This document shows, in pieces, positions 26,869 to 35,863 of a DNA stretch of 64,000 bases; positions within the stretch are counted from its first letter, which is position 1, and each line of letters begins with the position of its first letter. The notes beneath the pieces are model-generated. The model was not told where the DNA came from and did not search any database. It saw only the letters and a program-made list of their open reading frames with translations. The stretch comes from Ornithinibacillus massiliensis (GTDB lineage Bacteria; Bacillota; Bacilli; Bacillales; Amphibacillaceae): the NCBI RefSeq assembly GCF_018310345.1, contig NZ_JAGXBY010000005.1:186001-250000 (forward strand). The letters are read 5' to 3'. The position numbers were made by a program, and so were the translations under genes.

Positions 26869-27501
26869 CTATTTCCCCTCTTTAGCAAGATGCCTTTTGT
26901 TTAGTTCTTCTTTAATATCAGATTCTGTAATGCCTATTTGCTCCATTAGAACTAATATATGGTAGGTAAGATCGGCTATCTCCCAAATTGTTTCTTCGTT
27001 ATCTTGGTTTTTTGCTCCAATTATCACTTCACTAGTTTCTTCTCCTACTTTCTTGAGAATTTTATCGATGCCTTCGCGGAATAAATACGCTGTATAGGAA
27101 TCTGTATTGGCTTCCTGCTTCCGGCTTTTAATCAGGGAAGCTACTTTTTGAATAATCGGAAACGAAGGATCTTTTCCTTGATATAACGTATGGTGAAAAC
27201 AAGTCTCCTCTCCAGTATGACAAGCTGGTCCTTTAGAATCTACGGTGATGAGGAGACTATCGGCATCACAATCATACGTAATCTGATGGACAATTTGTTT
27301 ATTTCCTGATGTTGCTCCTTTATTCCAAAGTGCTTCTCTACTCCTTGAGTAAAACCATGTTTCTTTGGTTTCGATTGTTTTTTGTAAGGACTCTTGATTC
27401 ATATAAGCTAACATTAAGACGTTTCCAGAGGATTGATCCTGGATAATGGCAGGGATTAAGCTGCTTTTTACAAATAATTTCTCTATATCTAATGGATCCA
27501 T
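26869..27501 (-). CDS. hisI: Bifunctional phosphoribosyl-AMP cyclohydrolase / phosphoribosyl-ATP diphosphatase
   Basis: Steps 2 and 3 of histidine synthesis, fused as HisIE (210 residues). The cyclohydrolase half occupies about 1-115 with metal-site segments [18 protein letters not shown] and [11 protein letters not shown]. The pyrophosphohydrolase half at about 118-205 is helical with [15 protein letters not shown] and LTYHILVLM. It shares one base with the hisF stop and is followed directly by hisC. Confidence 0.95.
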   Translation of the reverse strand: MDPLDIEKLFVKSSLIPAIIQDQSSGNVLMLAYMNQESLQKTIETKETWFYSRSREALWNKGATSGNKQIVHQITYDCDADSLLITVDSKGPACHTGEETCFHHTLYQGKDPSFPIIQKVASLIKSRKQEANTDSYTAYLFREGIDKILKKVGEETSEVIIGAKNQDNEETIWEIADLTYHILVLMEQIGITESDIKEELNKRHLAKEGK

Positions 27502-28265
27502 TAAGAAACACTCCTTATTGGGATATTTTGTTGAGTTAAATACTGTTTCAGGGACGCTATATTAATTAGATCATAGTGAAAAACCGAAGCAGCAAGTGCT
27601 GCGTCTGCGATATTATCACGTAACACTTGTTGAAAATGTACAGGGCTTCCAGCTCCACCACTAGCAACAATCGGTACATTAACCTGATCAGCTATTGCCT
27701 TGGTAAGGGTTAGGTTATAACCGTTTTTTATCCCATCTACATCGATAGAATTAATAACAAGCTCACCAGCACCTAATTGCTCTCCCTGAATGGCCCATTC
27801 TAGTGCGTCTATTCCGGTATTAGTTCGGCCACCATTTTGATAGACATGCCATTTCCCAGGTTCGGTTTCTTTAGCATCAATGGATAGCACAATACATTGG
27901 GTGCCGAATTTAGCAGCAGCTGTCTCTATAAGTGTAGGGTTCGTGATGGCGGCACTATTAATGGATACTTTATCAGCTCCTGAATGGAGGACTCGATAAA
28001 TATCATCAATGGTTCTAATACCGCCACCGACCATAAATGGGATATTAATCGTTGCAGCAACCCTTTCTACCATATCTAAAAAAATATTACGTTCTTCGTT
28101 CGATGCTGTAATATCATAAAAGACTAATTCGTCTGCGCCTTCATTGTTATAGCGCATTGCCAGTTCAACTGGATCTGCAACATCCTTAATATCTTGAAAT
28201 TTCTTGCCCTTTACGACCCTTCCTTTATCGACATCAAGGCAAGGGATAATTCGTTTAGCCAACAT
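27501..28265 (-). CDS. hisF: Imidazole glycerol phosphate synthase, cyclase subunit
   Basis: A (beta/alpha)8 barrel of 254 residues that uses ammonia from HisH to form imidazole glycerol phosphate and AICAR from PRFAR. Diagnostic segments are [20 protein letters not shown] with catalytic Asp11, [38 protein letters not shown] with catalytic Asp130-like residue, and VASGGAGS. It overlaps hisA by 11 bp and abuts hisI. The heterodimer partner hisH lies two genes upstream. Confidence 0.96.
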   Translation of the reverse strand: MLAKRIIPCLDVDKGRVVKGKKFQDIKDVADPVELAMRYNNEGADELVFYDITASNEERNIFLDMVERVAATINIPFMVGGGIRTIDDIYRVLHSGADKVSINSAAITNPTLIETAAAKFGTQCIVLSIDAKETEPGKWHVYQNGGRTNTGIDALEWAIQGEQLGAGELVINSIDVDGIKNGYNLTLTKAIADQVNVPIVASGGAGSPVHFQQVLRDNIADAALAASVFHYDLINIASLKQYLTQQNIPIRSVS

Positions 28266-28977
28266 CTGCTGTTACCTCCAGTAGCTCTACTAAATTCAGA
28301 CTATTATCATATAAAGCCTTTCCGATAATGGTGCCATAGACATCCATTTCTTTTAGTTTTATGACATCCTCCACATTCGAAATTCCTCCTGAGGCAATCA
28401 CACGCATAGAGGTTGCCTTTTGGATGGTTTCAATTTCGCTGAAGTTGGGACCTTGTAACATACCATCCTTTAAAATATCTGTATAGATAATCGTTTGAAC
28501 ACCAATTGCCTCAAGCTGCCTTCCTAAATCTACGGCTAATACATTACTTGTTTTTCGCCATCCTTCCGTCGCAACATAGCCATTACGGGCATCAATGGAA
28601 ACAGCGACTTTTTCTTTAAAGGTGCTCACGGCATGACGAATAAGAGGGAGGTTCTGTATGGCTGCGGTACCGAGTATGATGCGATCAACACCTATAGCTA
28701 AATAGTCTTCGATTTGCTCGATACTTCGGATACCACCCCCAACCTGGACTGGAACATTCGTATTGGAAGTGATCTGTTGAATGATTGCTTGGTTGGTTGA
28801 TTTACCTGTTTTTGCACCATTTAAGTCGACGATATGTAATGCTTCTGCTCCTTGGGAAATCCATTGGTTGGCAATCTCGTTCGGATTGCCACTATAGATT
28901 TGCTCTTTCGCATAATCCCCTTGTGTTAGCCGCACACAGTTGCCATTTAATAAATCGATTGCTGGAAATAGAATCAT
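28255..28977 (-). CDS. hisA: Phosphoribosylformimino-5-aminoimidazole carboxamide ribotide isomerase
   Basis: A (beta/alpha)8 barrel isomerase of 240 residues that converts ProFAR to PRFAR. Visible marks are ILFPAIDLLNGNCVRLTQGDY with catalytic Asp8, IVDLNGAKTG, VQVGGGIRSI, ILGTAAI, VSIDARNGYVATEGW, IYTDILKDGMLQGPN with the second Asp, and IASGGISN. It overlaps hisH by 4 bp and hisF by 11 bp, implying tight translational coupling. Confidence 0.96.
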   Translation of the reverse strand: MILFPAIDLLNGNCVRLTQGDYAKEQIYSGNPNEIANQWISQGAEALHIVDLNGAKTGKSTNQAIIQQITSNTNVPVQVGGGIRSIEQIEDYLAIGVDRIILGTAAIQNLPLIRHAVSTFKEKVAVSIDARNGYVATEGWRKTSNVLAVDLGRQLEAIGVQTIIYTDILKDGMLQGPNFSEIETIQKATSMRVIASGGISNVEDVIKLKEMDVYGTIIGKALYDNSLNLVELLEVTADVG

Positions 28978-29579
28978 AGGTACATCTCCTTAAAATTGTT
29001 TAAAAGCTGTAAGCCAACTTCACTGCTTTTTTCTGGGTGAAATTGCATGCCAATGATATTGTCTTTTTGTACAAGTACAGGTATTTCCGTTCCGTATGTG
29101 CAGCTACCAATAACATCATTACCATCTACCTTATTGGCAAAATAGGAATGGACGAAATATACGTACGCATTGTCAGGGAGATTCATCGTAATATCATCTC
29201 CCTTTCTTAGCTGAAGTGTATTCCAGCCCATATGTGGTACCTTAACAGAAGAAGGAATTCTTTCGATATGTCCTTCTAATAATCCAAGTCCGTCAGAATG
29301 TCCACCTTCATCACTCGTTTGGTAGAATAACTGCATACCTAAACAGATACCAAGAATAGGCTTTCCTGTGCTTGCCTCTTCGCGGATAATCTTGTCTAGG
29401 CCAGCTCTCTTTAATTCCTTCATGGCATCTTGGAACGATCCGACACCTGGTAGTATAATAGCTTGGCTGTTTCTGATAAGCGCTTCGTCTTGTGTAAGCG
29501 TATTTTCTAGGTTTAGCTGGGATAGTGTAAATTGAAGACTTTTAATATTTCCCGCCCCGTAATCAATAATGGCTATCAT
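28974..29579 (-). CDS. hisH: Imidazole glycerol phosphate synthase, glutaminase subunit
   Basis: A class I glutamine amidotransferase of 201 residues that supplies ammonia to HisF. The triad is in place: the nucleophile Cys in GICLGMQLFYQTSDE, and His and Glu in GMQFHPEKSS near the C-terminus. IIDYGAGNIKSL is the usual N-terminus and LPGVGSF the oxyanion region. It overlaps hisA by 4 bp and follows hisB by 14 bp. Confidence 0.96.
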   Translation of the reverse strand: MIAIIDYGAGNIKSLQFTLSQLNLENTLTQDEALIRNSQAIILPGVGSFQDAMKELKRAGLDKIIREEASTGKPILGICLGMQLFYQTSDEGGHSDGLGLLEGHIERIPSSVKVPHMGWNTLQLRKGDDITMNLPDNAYVYFVHSYFANKVDGNDVIGSCTYGTEIPVLVQKDNIIGMQFHPEKSSEVGLQLLNNFKEMYL

Positions 29580-29593
29580 ATGAACCCTCCTTA

Positions 29594-30178
29594 TTAAAGC
29601 ATTCCCTTCGTAGAGGGTACCCCAACAATTCTTGGATTTTTGATACTGGCCGTGTCCAATGCGCGACCAAAGGCTTTAAAAATTGATTCTAATATATGGT
29701 GTGTATTGCTTCCGTAAAGTAGATTAATATGTAGGTTAATCTGTGCTTGATTAACGAAAGCTTGGAAAAATTCTTCTACAAGCTCTGTATCAAAATTACC
29801 GACCTTTTCCTTTAATCCTTCTACGTTATAAACCAAATAAGGTCTTCCACTAATATCTATCGTTACAGTAGTCAGTGCTTCATCCATTGGTGTTGTGACA
29901 GACGCATAACGATTAATACCTTCTTTATCCCCAATACAACGGTTAAATGCCGTTCCTAACACAATACCAATATCCTCCACGGTGTGATGCTGATCGACTT
30001 CTAAGTCACCATCACATACGAGGGATAAATCGAATAATCCATGCTTGGCGAATAGAGTAAGCATATGGTCGAAGAACCCGACTCCTGTACATATGCTGGC
30101 TGTTCCGTTTCCATCAAGAGATAGCTCTAATTGAATAGATGTCTCCATTGTTTTTCGCGATAATGAGCTCTTTCTCAT
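29594..30178 (-). CDS. hisB: Imidazoleglycerol-phosphate dehydratase
   Basis: A monofunctional manganese-dependent dehydratase of 194 residues that makes imidazole-acetol phosphate. It lacks the phosphatase domain of enterobacterial HisB. The two metal-binding repeats are clear: GFFDHMLTLFAKHG with DLEVDQHHTVEDIGIVLG, and NLHINLLYGSNTHHILESIFKAFGRAL. The missing phosphatase activity is supplied by the divergent PHP gene at 33416. It overlaps hisD by 4 bp. Confidence 0.96.
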   Translation of the reverse strand: MRKSSLSRKTMETSIQLELSLDGNGTASICTGVGFFDHMLTLFAKHGLFDLSLVCDGDLEVDQHHTVEDIGIVLGTAFNRCIGDKEGINRYASVTTPMDEALTTVTIDISGRPYLVYNVEGLKEKVGNFDTELVEEFFQAFVNQAQINLHINLLYGSNTHHILESIFKAFGRALDTASIKNPRIVGVPSTKGML

Positions 30179-31458
30179 AAAACACTGTCCCTTCGTATTT
30201 GGATAGACATGGCATGTCCTTTTAGTCCTTCTGTTCTAGCTAGACAATCAATCGTGTCTGCTACTTCTAGTAATGCTTGTTTAGAATAGCTGATAATACT
30301 CGATCGCTTGATAAAGTCATACACGCCAAGTGGTGAGGAAAACTTCGCCGTCCCACTCGTTGGCAAGGTATGATTAGGACCAGCGAGATAGTCCCCAAGT
30401 GGTTCCGGTGAAAACGGCCCTAAGAATATGGCTCCAGCATTTTTTATTAGGCTGAGTTTAGCTGAAGGATTGGATACCATAAGCTGTAAGTGCTCAGGGG
30501 CTATTTGATTAGCTAAATCAAATGCTTGTTTTTCAGAATTAGCAAGAATGATGCACCCTTTATTTTGAATGGATTTCTGTGCGATTTCACGACGTTCTAA
30601 TTCGCTCAATTGTTTGGTTACCTCAGCGGCAATCTCATTAGCTAATGTGGAGCTAGTCGTAATGCAAATAGCGCTTGCTTCCTCATCATGCTCTGCCTGT
30701 GATAGTAAGTCAGCAGCAACATAAGAAGGGTTTGCAGATTCATCAGCAATGATACAAATTTCACTTGGACCAGCAATCATATCAATAGCCACATCACCAT
30801 AGACCCATTTTTTAGCACGTGCCACATAGGTATTTCCTGGTCCGACGATTTTATAGACCTTTTCGACTGTTTCTGTTCCATAACTAAGTGCTGCAATGGC
30901 TTGTGCACCACCCATTTTATATATCCGATTAACTCCAATAAGAGAGGCAGCTACTAAGACATATGGATTAATGCTTCCATTTGGCCTTGGGGGAGTTGCT
31001 ATACTAATGGAGCTTACGCCAGCAATTTTGGCAGGGATTGCATTCATTAAAACAGAAGAAGGGTAATTCGCTTTTCCACCTGGGATATAAATTCCTACCT
31101 TCTCAATCGGTGTAACCTTTTGTCCTAATGTGATGCCATTTGGGTTGTCCGTAAACCACGATGTTTCTTGTTGGTTTCGATGGAAGGCCTCAATATTTTT
31201 AGCAGCGAGCTGTAGCGATTCTACGAACTGATCTCCTACCATATTCTTTGCCTTCTCCATTTCTGAATCTGAAACGGTTAACTTATCAATTACGGCATCA
31301 TCAAATAGCTCGGTAAATTCTTTTACGGCGTTGTCACCTTCTTTTCTAACTTTATCTATAATGGATTTAACTGTATCGTCTAGCGCTACCCCTTGTTGGG
31401 TGAGGTCTAGGTTGTGACGGTTATGCATCATAAATTGATTTGCAGATATAATCTTCAT
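30175..31458 (-). CDS. hisD: Histidinol dehydrogenase
   Basis: A zinc-dependent NAD enzyme of 427 residues that performs the last two oxidations from histidinol to histidine. Family marks are VGIYIPGGKANYPSSVLMNAIPAKIAGV, YKIVGPGNTYVARAKKWVYGDVAIDMIAGPSEI, LLSQAEHDEEASAICIT with catalytic and zinc residues, the IAPEHLQL histidine-glutamate pair, and GDYLAGPNHTLPTSGTAKF. It lies one base after hisG and overlaps hisB by 4 bp. Confidence 0.96.
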   Translation of the reverse strand: MKIISANQFMMHNRHNLDLTQQGVALDDTVKSIIDKVRKEGDNAVKEFTELFDDAVIDKLTVSDSEMEKAKNMVGDQFVESLQLAAKNIEAFHRNQQETSWFTDNPNGITLGQKVTPIEKVGIYIPGGKANYPSSVLMNAIPAKIAGVSSISIATPPRPNGSINPYVLVAASLIGVNRIYKMGGAQAIAALSYGTETVEKVYKIVGPGNTYVARAKKWVYGDVAIDMIAGPSEICIIADESANPSYVAADLLSQAEHDEEASAICITTSSTLANEIAAEVTKQLSELERREIAQKSIQNKGCIILANSEKQAFDLANQIAPEHLQLMVSNPSAKLSLIKNAGAIFLGPFSPEPLGDYLAGPNHTLPTSGTAKFSSPLGVYDFIKRSSIISYSKQALLEVADTIDCLARTEGLKGHAMSIQIRRDSVL

Positions 31459-31459
31459 C

Positions 31460-32086
31460 TTATCCCTCCAAAGCCTGTTGTAGATTGCGAATGAACGTCT
31501 CTATTCTAGTCGTTTTCGTTGCAAAGCTAGCCTTGTTCGTAATTAATCTAGTGCTTATTTCATCTAGCTCTTCTAAAACGATAAGTCCATTCTCTTTTAA
31601 TGTTCTACCTGTTTCTACAATATCGACAATGACATCTGCCATACCAATTAGTGGGGCTAGCTCAACAGAGCCATTTAATTTAATGGTCTCTACTTGGATA
31701 CCCTTTTTTTGAAAATGACTATTTGCGATATATGGATATTTGGATGCTACTACTAGTCGATTTTTGTTTAGGGTAGCGGATTCCTTACCGGCAATGACGA
31801 ATTTACATTTCCCTTCCTTTAAATCTAGCATTTCATAGACATCTTTGGCGGATTCCAAAATATTATCCTTTCCAACAATTCCAAGATCAGCCGCTCCTTT
31901 TTCCACATAAGTTGGGACATCCACAGCCTTTACGAAGATCAGTTGCACTTCCTGTTTCGAATCAAAGAAGACGAGCTTTCTACTATTCTCTTGTAAGTCT
32001 GTAAAATTATAGCCAGCTTTATGGAGTAATTGAATAGTGCCTTTTATCGTCCTACCTTTTGCTAGAGCTAGCGTTATCGGTTGCAT
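31460..32086 (-). CDS. hisG: ATP phosphoribosyltransferase, short form
   Basis: The committed first step, ATP plus PRPP to phosphoribosyl-ATP. At 208 residues it is the short HisG that lacks the C-terminal regulatory domain and, in characterised species, works as a complex with HisZ. Visible marks are LALAKGRTI at the N-terminus, VDVPTYVEKGAADLGIVGKDNI, and GMADVIVDIVETGRTLKEN, which is the PRPP-binding segment. A GGAGGAGAATAC stretch precedes its ATG and lies inside the 3' end of hisZ (13-bp overlap). Activity should depend on the interrupted hisZ upstream. Confidence 0.95.
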   Translation of the reverse strand: MQPITLALAKGRTIKGTIQLLHKAGYNFTDLQENSRKLVFFDSKQEVQLIFVKAVDVPTYVEKGAADLGIVGKDNILESAKDVYEMLDLKEGKCKFVIAGKESATLNKNRLVVASKYPYIANSHFQKKGIQVETIKLNGSVELAPLIGMADVIVDIVETGRTLKENGLIVLEELDEISTRLITNKASFATKTTRIETFIRNLQQALEG

Positions 32087-33300
32087 GTATTCTCCTCCTT
32101 TAGCGATTGTAATAGTAGTAGAAGTTGTTCCTCGCTGTTAAATGGCTCGGTCTCTCCTTCGTACATGACCGTTTTATCAGATTCTGTAATGGTAATGACG
32201 TACGTGCCACTAGCTCCTTCATTTCTATTTGATAGAATGGTTCGATAGTGTAACGCTCTTAACCGCTTAGTTAATTGCATGGCCACCGATATGTTTTGCT
32301 CATCAAATCGAATGACTACTTGCTCTCTTACTGGAAGCGGATTGGATCTTGCAGAGAGAAGGGTGTCAACATCATAAGCAAATCCGATAGCTGGTATTGG
32401 GCTGGCAAATTGTTCAGCTAGATTGTCATATCTTCCACCAAATAAGACGGGCTTGCCAATATTTTCAATATATCCCTGAAAGGTGATATCGGAATAATAG
32501 CTCATGCTGCTAATCAGTCCTAAATCGATGACGATATAATCACGAAAACCATATTCGGTTAGCATAGAAAACACCTCTTTTAATCGATGCAGTGCACTCG
32601 TCATCTTATTCGTGAGGGAGAGTGATAAAGCCTTATTCAACACCTCATCTGGTTTACCGTATAGAAGAGGGATCGTTAGCAATCACTCTTTCATGGATGG
32701 TTCTATGTCGAGCCTAGATAAGAACTCCTCTAGACCAGTAAAGTTCTTCGAGATGATGAGCTGCTTAAATTGATCCTCTTGTTCCTTGGAAAGAGATAGC
32801 ATTCGGAGTATCTCATTTACGACCCCCGCATGCCCCATTTCTATCTTGAAATTGGTAAACTCTAAATCTAGTAAACAATCAATAGCAAGAGAAATTACTT
32901 CCATATCTGCTTCGGCGTGAGGATTTCCAAGTAGCTCTACACCTGCTTGTGTTTTGACATAACCATATTTGGCTTGAAAAGAAGTTCTAAAGACATCAAG
33001 TATGTATGAGTAGCGTGCTTCTTTTTCGAATTCGTCATTTTGTGATATGGCTAATTGTGTAATTGGAATGGTAACATCAGGCCGCAATACTAGAACCTTT
33101 CCATCAGGTGAAATGAACTTAATCATGTCATCTAGCGCAATCGTACCTTGAACAGATGAATAGAGATCATACGTTTCAAAGGCAGGTGCTTTAACTTGGT
33201 TAAAGCCATACTGCTTAAAGCGATTCTTTAATACTTGAATGAAGGATTCTTGCACATCATATTCCTGTATGTTTAAAAATGGTTTTGGATAGGGTTCCAT
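32074..33300 (-). pseudogene. hisZ: ATP phosphoribosyltransferase regulatory subunit, interrupted by an in-frame TGA
   Basis: HisZ is a HisRS-like paralogue that binds short HisG and carries its histidine feedback site. The product would be about 408 residues, the usual length, but codon 206 is TGA (32685-32683, minus). The first half, 32683-33300, holds the class II synthetase-like core (LRPDVTIPITQLA) and ends SMKE. The second half, 32074-32682, continues in the same frame as LLTIPLLYGKPDEVLNKAL through VLFGGRYDNLAEQF and PAIGFAYDVDTLL. No frameshift is involved; one base change, for example CGA to TGA, explains it. A TTG follows the TGA at once and could restart translation weakly. It may be a true nonsense mutation, a tolerated split gene or a sequencing error. 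It is first in the his operon. Confidence 0.9.
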
Positions 33301-33325
33301 AACAGACTCCTTTTAAAACTTTATT

Positions 33326-33349
33326 AATTTATCACTTTATCACTTTATC
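33326..33349 (-). repeat. Three 8-bp direct repeats in the his leader
   Basis: On the minus strand GATAAAGT, GATAAAGT and GATAAATT are contiguous. They lie about 12-35 nt after the predicted transcription start and just before the hisZ ribosome site (AAAGGAG). The position fits an operator or a leader element. Confidence 0.5.
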
Positions 33350-33367
33350 TAACTAAAGTTATATTGT

Positions 33368-33396
33368 ATTCTATAAGGTAAGGAAGTAAATGTCAA
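33368..33396 (-). promoter_or_regulatory. Sigma-A-type promoter of the histidine operon
   Basis: On the minus strand TTGACA (33396-33391) and TAGAAT (33373-33368) have a 17-nt spacer. It lies in the 115-bp gap shared with the divergent phosphatase gene. Confidence 0.75.
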
Positions 33397-33415
33397 GTCA
33401 TGGGGAGGAATCTTA

Positions 33416-34234
33416 ATGTTTGATTATCACGTACATAGTGATTATTCGGCGGATTGTACAACGCCGATGGAGGAAACTATTAAGAAAGGGATTGAGATGG
33501 GGTTAAAGGAAATTTGTTTTACCGAGCATATAGATTATGATTATCCAGATCCATCATTCGTCTTTGAGTTTGATTTAGTGTCATACGATTGCAGTATAAA
33601 ACAAATGCAGGAAAGCTATCAGAAGTGGATTACTATTAAGAAAGGGATAGAAATTGGGGTCGAGCCACAGCTTTTAGACCGGTATAAGGAGTTAGTTAGG
33701 CAGGAGGACTTTGACTTTGTAATTTGTTCTATGCATACAACAGATCGTACGGATTTGCATTCTGGTAAATTTTTTCAAAATAGAACAATAGAGGAAGCTT
33801 ATATGACCTATTATGAGCAATTATTGTACTGTATTCAGCATTTTGACAATTTCTCTGTTCTTGGCCATCTTGATTTAGTAAAACGATACAAACAGGGGAG
33901 TAATAGCGATTTCCATGAAGTAATTGCGGAAATTCTAAAATTAGTTATAGCAAAGGGGAAGGGGATAGAGTTAAATACATCTGGCTTTCGATATGGATTG
34001 GATAGCGGAATGCCGAGTAATGATATTTTACAGCTGTATCGTGAATTGGGAGGGGAGATCATAACTCTTGGTTCTGACTCTCATAGAGCCGATACATTAG
34101 GGTATGAATTTAAGGCCTCTTTAGAAATATTGTCATCATTAGGCTTCAACTATATAACGACCTTTGATAAAGGGGAACCAAGCTTTCACAGGATCGAGCA
34201 ACGGGGGAAGATGTCACATAATATTTCCAAGTAG
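33416..34234 (+). CDS. hisJ: Histidinol-phosphatase, PHP family
   Basis: A metal-dependent PHP-fold phosphatase of 272 residues that converts histidinol phosphate to histidinol. The metal ligands of the family are visible: the N-terminal DYHVHSDYSADC, ICFTEHIDY, CSMHTTDRTDLHSG, VLGHLDLVKRY and ITLGSDSHRADTLG. It is divergent from the his operon (115-bp gap) and supplies the activity absent from the monofunctional HisB, which supports the assignment over other PHP phosphoesterases. GGGGAGGAA precedes the ATG. Symbol by analogy with B. subtilis HisJ; the sequence is equally hisK-like. Confidence 0.87.
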   Translation: MFDYHVHSDYSADCTTPMEETIKKGIEMGLKEICFTEHIDYDYPDPSFVFEFDLVSYDCSIKQMQESYQKWITIKKGIEIGVEPQLLDRYKELVRQEDFDFVICSMHTTDRTDLHSGKFFQNRTIEEAYMTYYEQLLYCIQHFDNFSVLGHLDLVKRYKQGSNSDFHEVIAEILKLVIAKGKGIELNTSGFRYGLDSGMPSNDILQLYRELGGEIITLGSDSHRADTLGYEFKASLEILSSLGFNYITTFDKGEPSFHRIEQRGKMSHNISK

Positions 34235-34306
34235 CGCAAGAAGTAAAGGATTAAAATGATAGGATGGTGTTAAGCAGTAACTACTAATATAGTGGGTGTT
34301 TAACAG

Positions 34307-34672
34307 ATGATAAGAAGAATGTGTTTACTTATTATTGGATTAATATCTCTAGGATTAGCAATTATCGGTATCATAGTCCCACTAATCCCAACGACACCTT
34401 TATTGCTTCTTGCCGCAACGTGCTTTGTGCGTTGCTCAGATAGGCTATATGAATGGTTAATCACACAAAAGCACCTAGGCCCATATATTAAAAACTACCG
34501 AGAGGGTAAGGGAATTCCTTTATCTGCGAAGATTACTGGTGTAATATTGTTGTGGACTTCTATGCTATTTACCATCTTTTTTGTCGTTCCACTTATCGCA
34601 GTGAAGCTTATTCTAGCTGGTGTTGCCGCTTTTTTTACTTGGTATATTTTAAAGCAGAAGACGTTAATTTAA
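34307..34672 (+). CDS. DUF454 (YbaN-like) small membrane protein
   Basis: A 121-residue inner-membrane protein. The N-terminal helix LIIGLISLGLAIIGIIVPLIPTTPLLLLAATCF with its PLIPTTPLLLLAA signature, the CSDRLYEWLITQKHLGPYIKNYREGKGIPLSAK loop, and two C-terminal helices fit the DUF454/YbaN family. No biochemical role is established. It stands between the histidinol phosphatase and murB on the same strand, with 224 bp before murB in which I see no other gene. Confidence 0.85.
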   Translation: MIRRMCLLIIGLISLGLAIIGIIVPLIPTTPLLLLAATCFVRCSDRLYEWLITQKHLGPYIKNYREGKGIPLSAKITGVILLWTSMLFTIFFVVPLIAVKLILAGVAAFFTWYILKQKTLI

Positions 34673-34896
34673 GGCTCATTACGAATAGTTGGCATGCAAT
34701 TAATGGAAAGGGCATATAAAAATAGTGCATTCGCAATTAAGTGGCATGAAAACGAAAAATAACTTACAATGATTAAAGATGATTTTTTTGCAGATAGGGA
34801 AGTTCGGGTAATCTTTCCAACTTGCATAAGAATAACGCACATATGTTGATAATGTGAGTTTATCTAATTGGACTTTGATTAAAGGAATGATTTGTA

Positions 34897-35814
34897 GTGA
34901 TCAATCATCATGTATATGAAAAGCTAATTAACATTACATCAGAGAAGAATGTATTGGTTAATGAGCCTTTAAAAAAACATACTTATACACGCCTTGGTGG
35001 AGCAGCCGATTGGCTCGTTACACCAGAAACATATGAAGAAGTAAGTGAGATTGTTAAGCTTGCGAATAAGGAAGAAGTACCATTTACGTTACTAGGAAAT
35101 GGTTCTAATTTAATTGTAAAAGATGGCGGTATCCGCGGAATCGTCATGAATTTATATAAATTAAACGAGATTAAAACCGTTGGGACAAAGGTTGTTGCAC
35201 AGAGTGGTGCACGTATTATTGATACGTCTCGAGAAGCTCTAAACCAACGCTTGACCGGGTTAGAATTTGCTTGTGGTATCCCAGGCTCTGTAGGTGGGGC
35301 ATTATATATGAATGCTGGTGCTTATGGTGGAGAAATAAAGGACTGTTTAGAAAGTGCGGTTGTCGTAGATCGGTATGGTGAGGTACTAACATTACCTGCT
35401 AAAGCGTTAGATTTAGCATACCGTACTAGTAACATTGCTGATAACGGCTATATTGTACTAGAAGCCACCTTTGCCTTAGAGATAGGGGATTATGATGAAA
35501 TAAAGGCGGTAATGGATGACTTAACCTTCAAACGCGAGTCGAAGCAACCACTTGAATATCCATCCTGTGGAAGTGTATTTAAGCGCCCTCCTGGTTACTT
35601 TGCTGGGAAGCTAATTCAAGATAGTGGACTACAAGGTACACAAATAGGTGGTGCACAGGTTTCTTTAAAGCATGCAGGTTTTATTGTTAATAAAGACAAT
35701 GCAACTGCTGACGAATATATTCGTTTAATCCGTCATGTTCAGGCTACCGTGAAGGAAAAGTTTGGCGTTAGTTTAGAACGTGAAGTAAGAATTATCGGTG
35801 AGGATTTAGAATAA
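34897..35814 (+). CDS. murB: UDP-N-acetylmuramate dehydrogenase
   Basis: An FAD-dependent enolpyruvyl reductase of 305 residues that completes UDP-MurNAc for peptidoglycan. Marks include HTYTRLGGAADWLVTP, FTLLGNGSNLIVKDGGIRG, GLEFACGIPGSVGGALYMNAGAYGGEI, FKRESKQPLEYPSCGSVFKRPPGYFAGKLIQDSGL, the catalytic Ser being in SCGSVFKRP, and AGFIVN. The Ser-containing, short C-terminal layout is type II MurB. The start is a GTG about 10 nt after AAAGGA; no better start is in frame. It is away from other mur genes. Confidence 0.94.
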   Translation: MINHHVYEKLINITSEKNVLVNEPLKKHTYTRLGGAADWLVTPETYEEVSEIVKLANKEEVPFTLLGNGSNLIVKDGGIRGIVMNLYKLNEIKTVGTKVVAQSGARIIDTSREALNQRLTGLEFACGIPGSVGGALYMNAGAYGGEIKDCLESAVVVDRYGEVLTLPAKALDLAYRTSNIADNGYIVLEATFALEIGDYDEIKAVMDDLTFKRESKQPLEYPSCGSVFKRPPGYFAGKLIQDSGLQGTQIGGAQVSLKHAGFIVNKDNATADEYIRLIRHVQATVKEKFGVSLEREVRIIGEDLE

Positions 35815-35850
35815 AAAAGCTGTACGTGGGTCATTACACGTACAGCTTTT
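35815..35850. terminator. Bidirectional stem-loop terminator between murB and ehuA
   Basis: AAAAGCTGTACGTG (35815-35828) pairs with CACGTACAGCTTTT (35837-35850), 14 bp. The genes on either side are convergent. The T-tract is mostly inside the stem. Confidence 0.8.
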
Positions 35851-35863
35851 ATGCTTCTAGCAA

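Noticed and set aside
26868..26888. Upstream start for hisC at 26888
   Set aside because: It would overlap hisI, and the ATG at 26867 has a clear ribosome site and the usual HisC N-terminus.
32683..32685. TGA in hisZ as selenocysteine or programmed recoding
   Set aside because: HisZ has no selenoprotein members, no selenocysteine genes or insertion element are seen here, and no slippery site precedes the stop.
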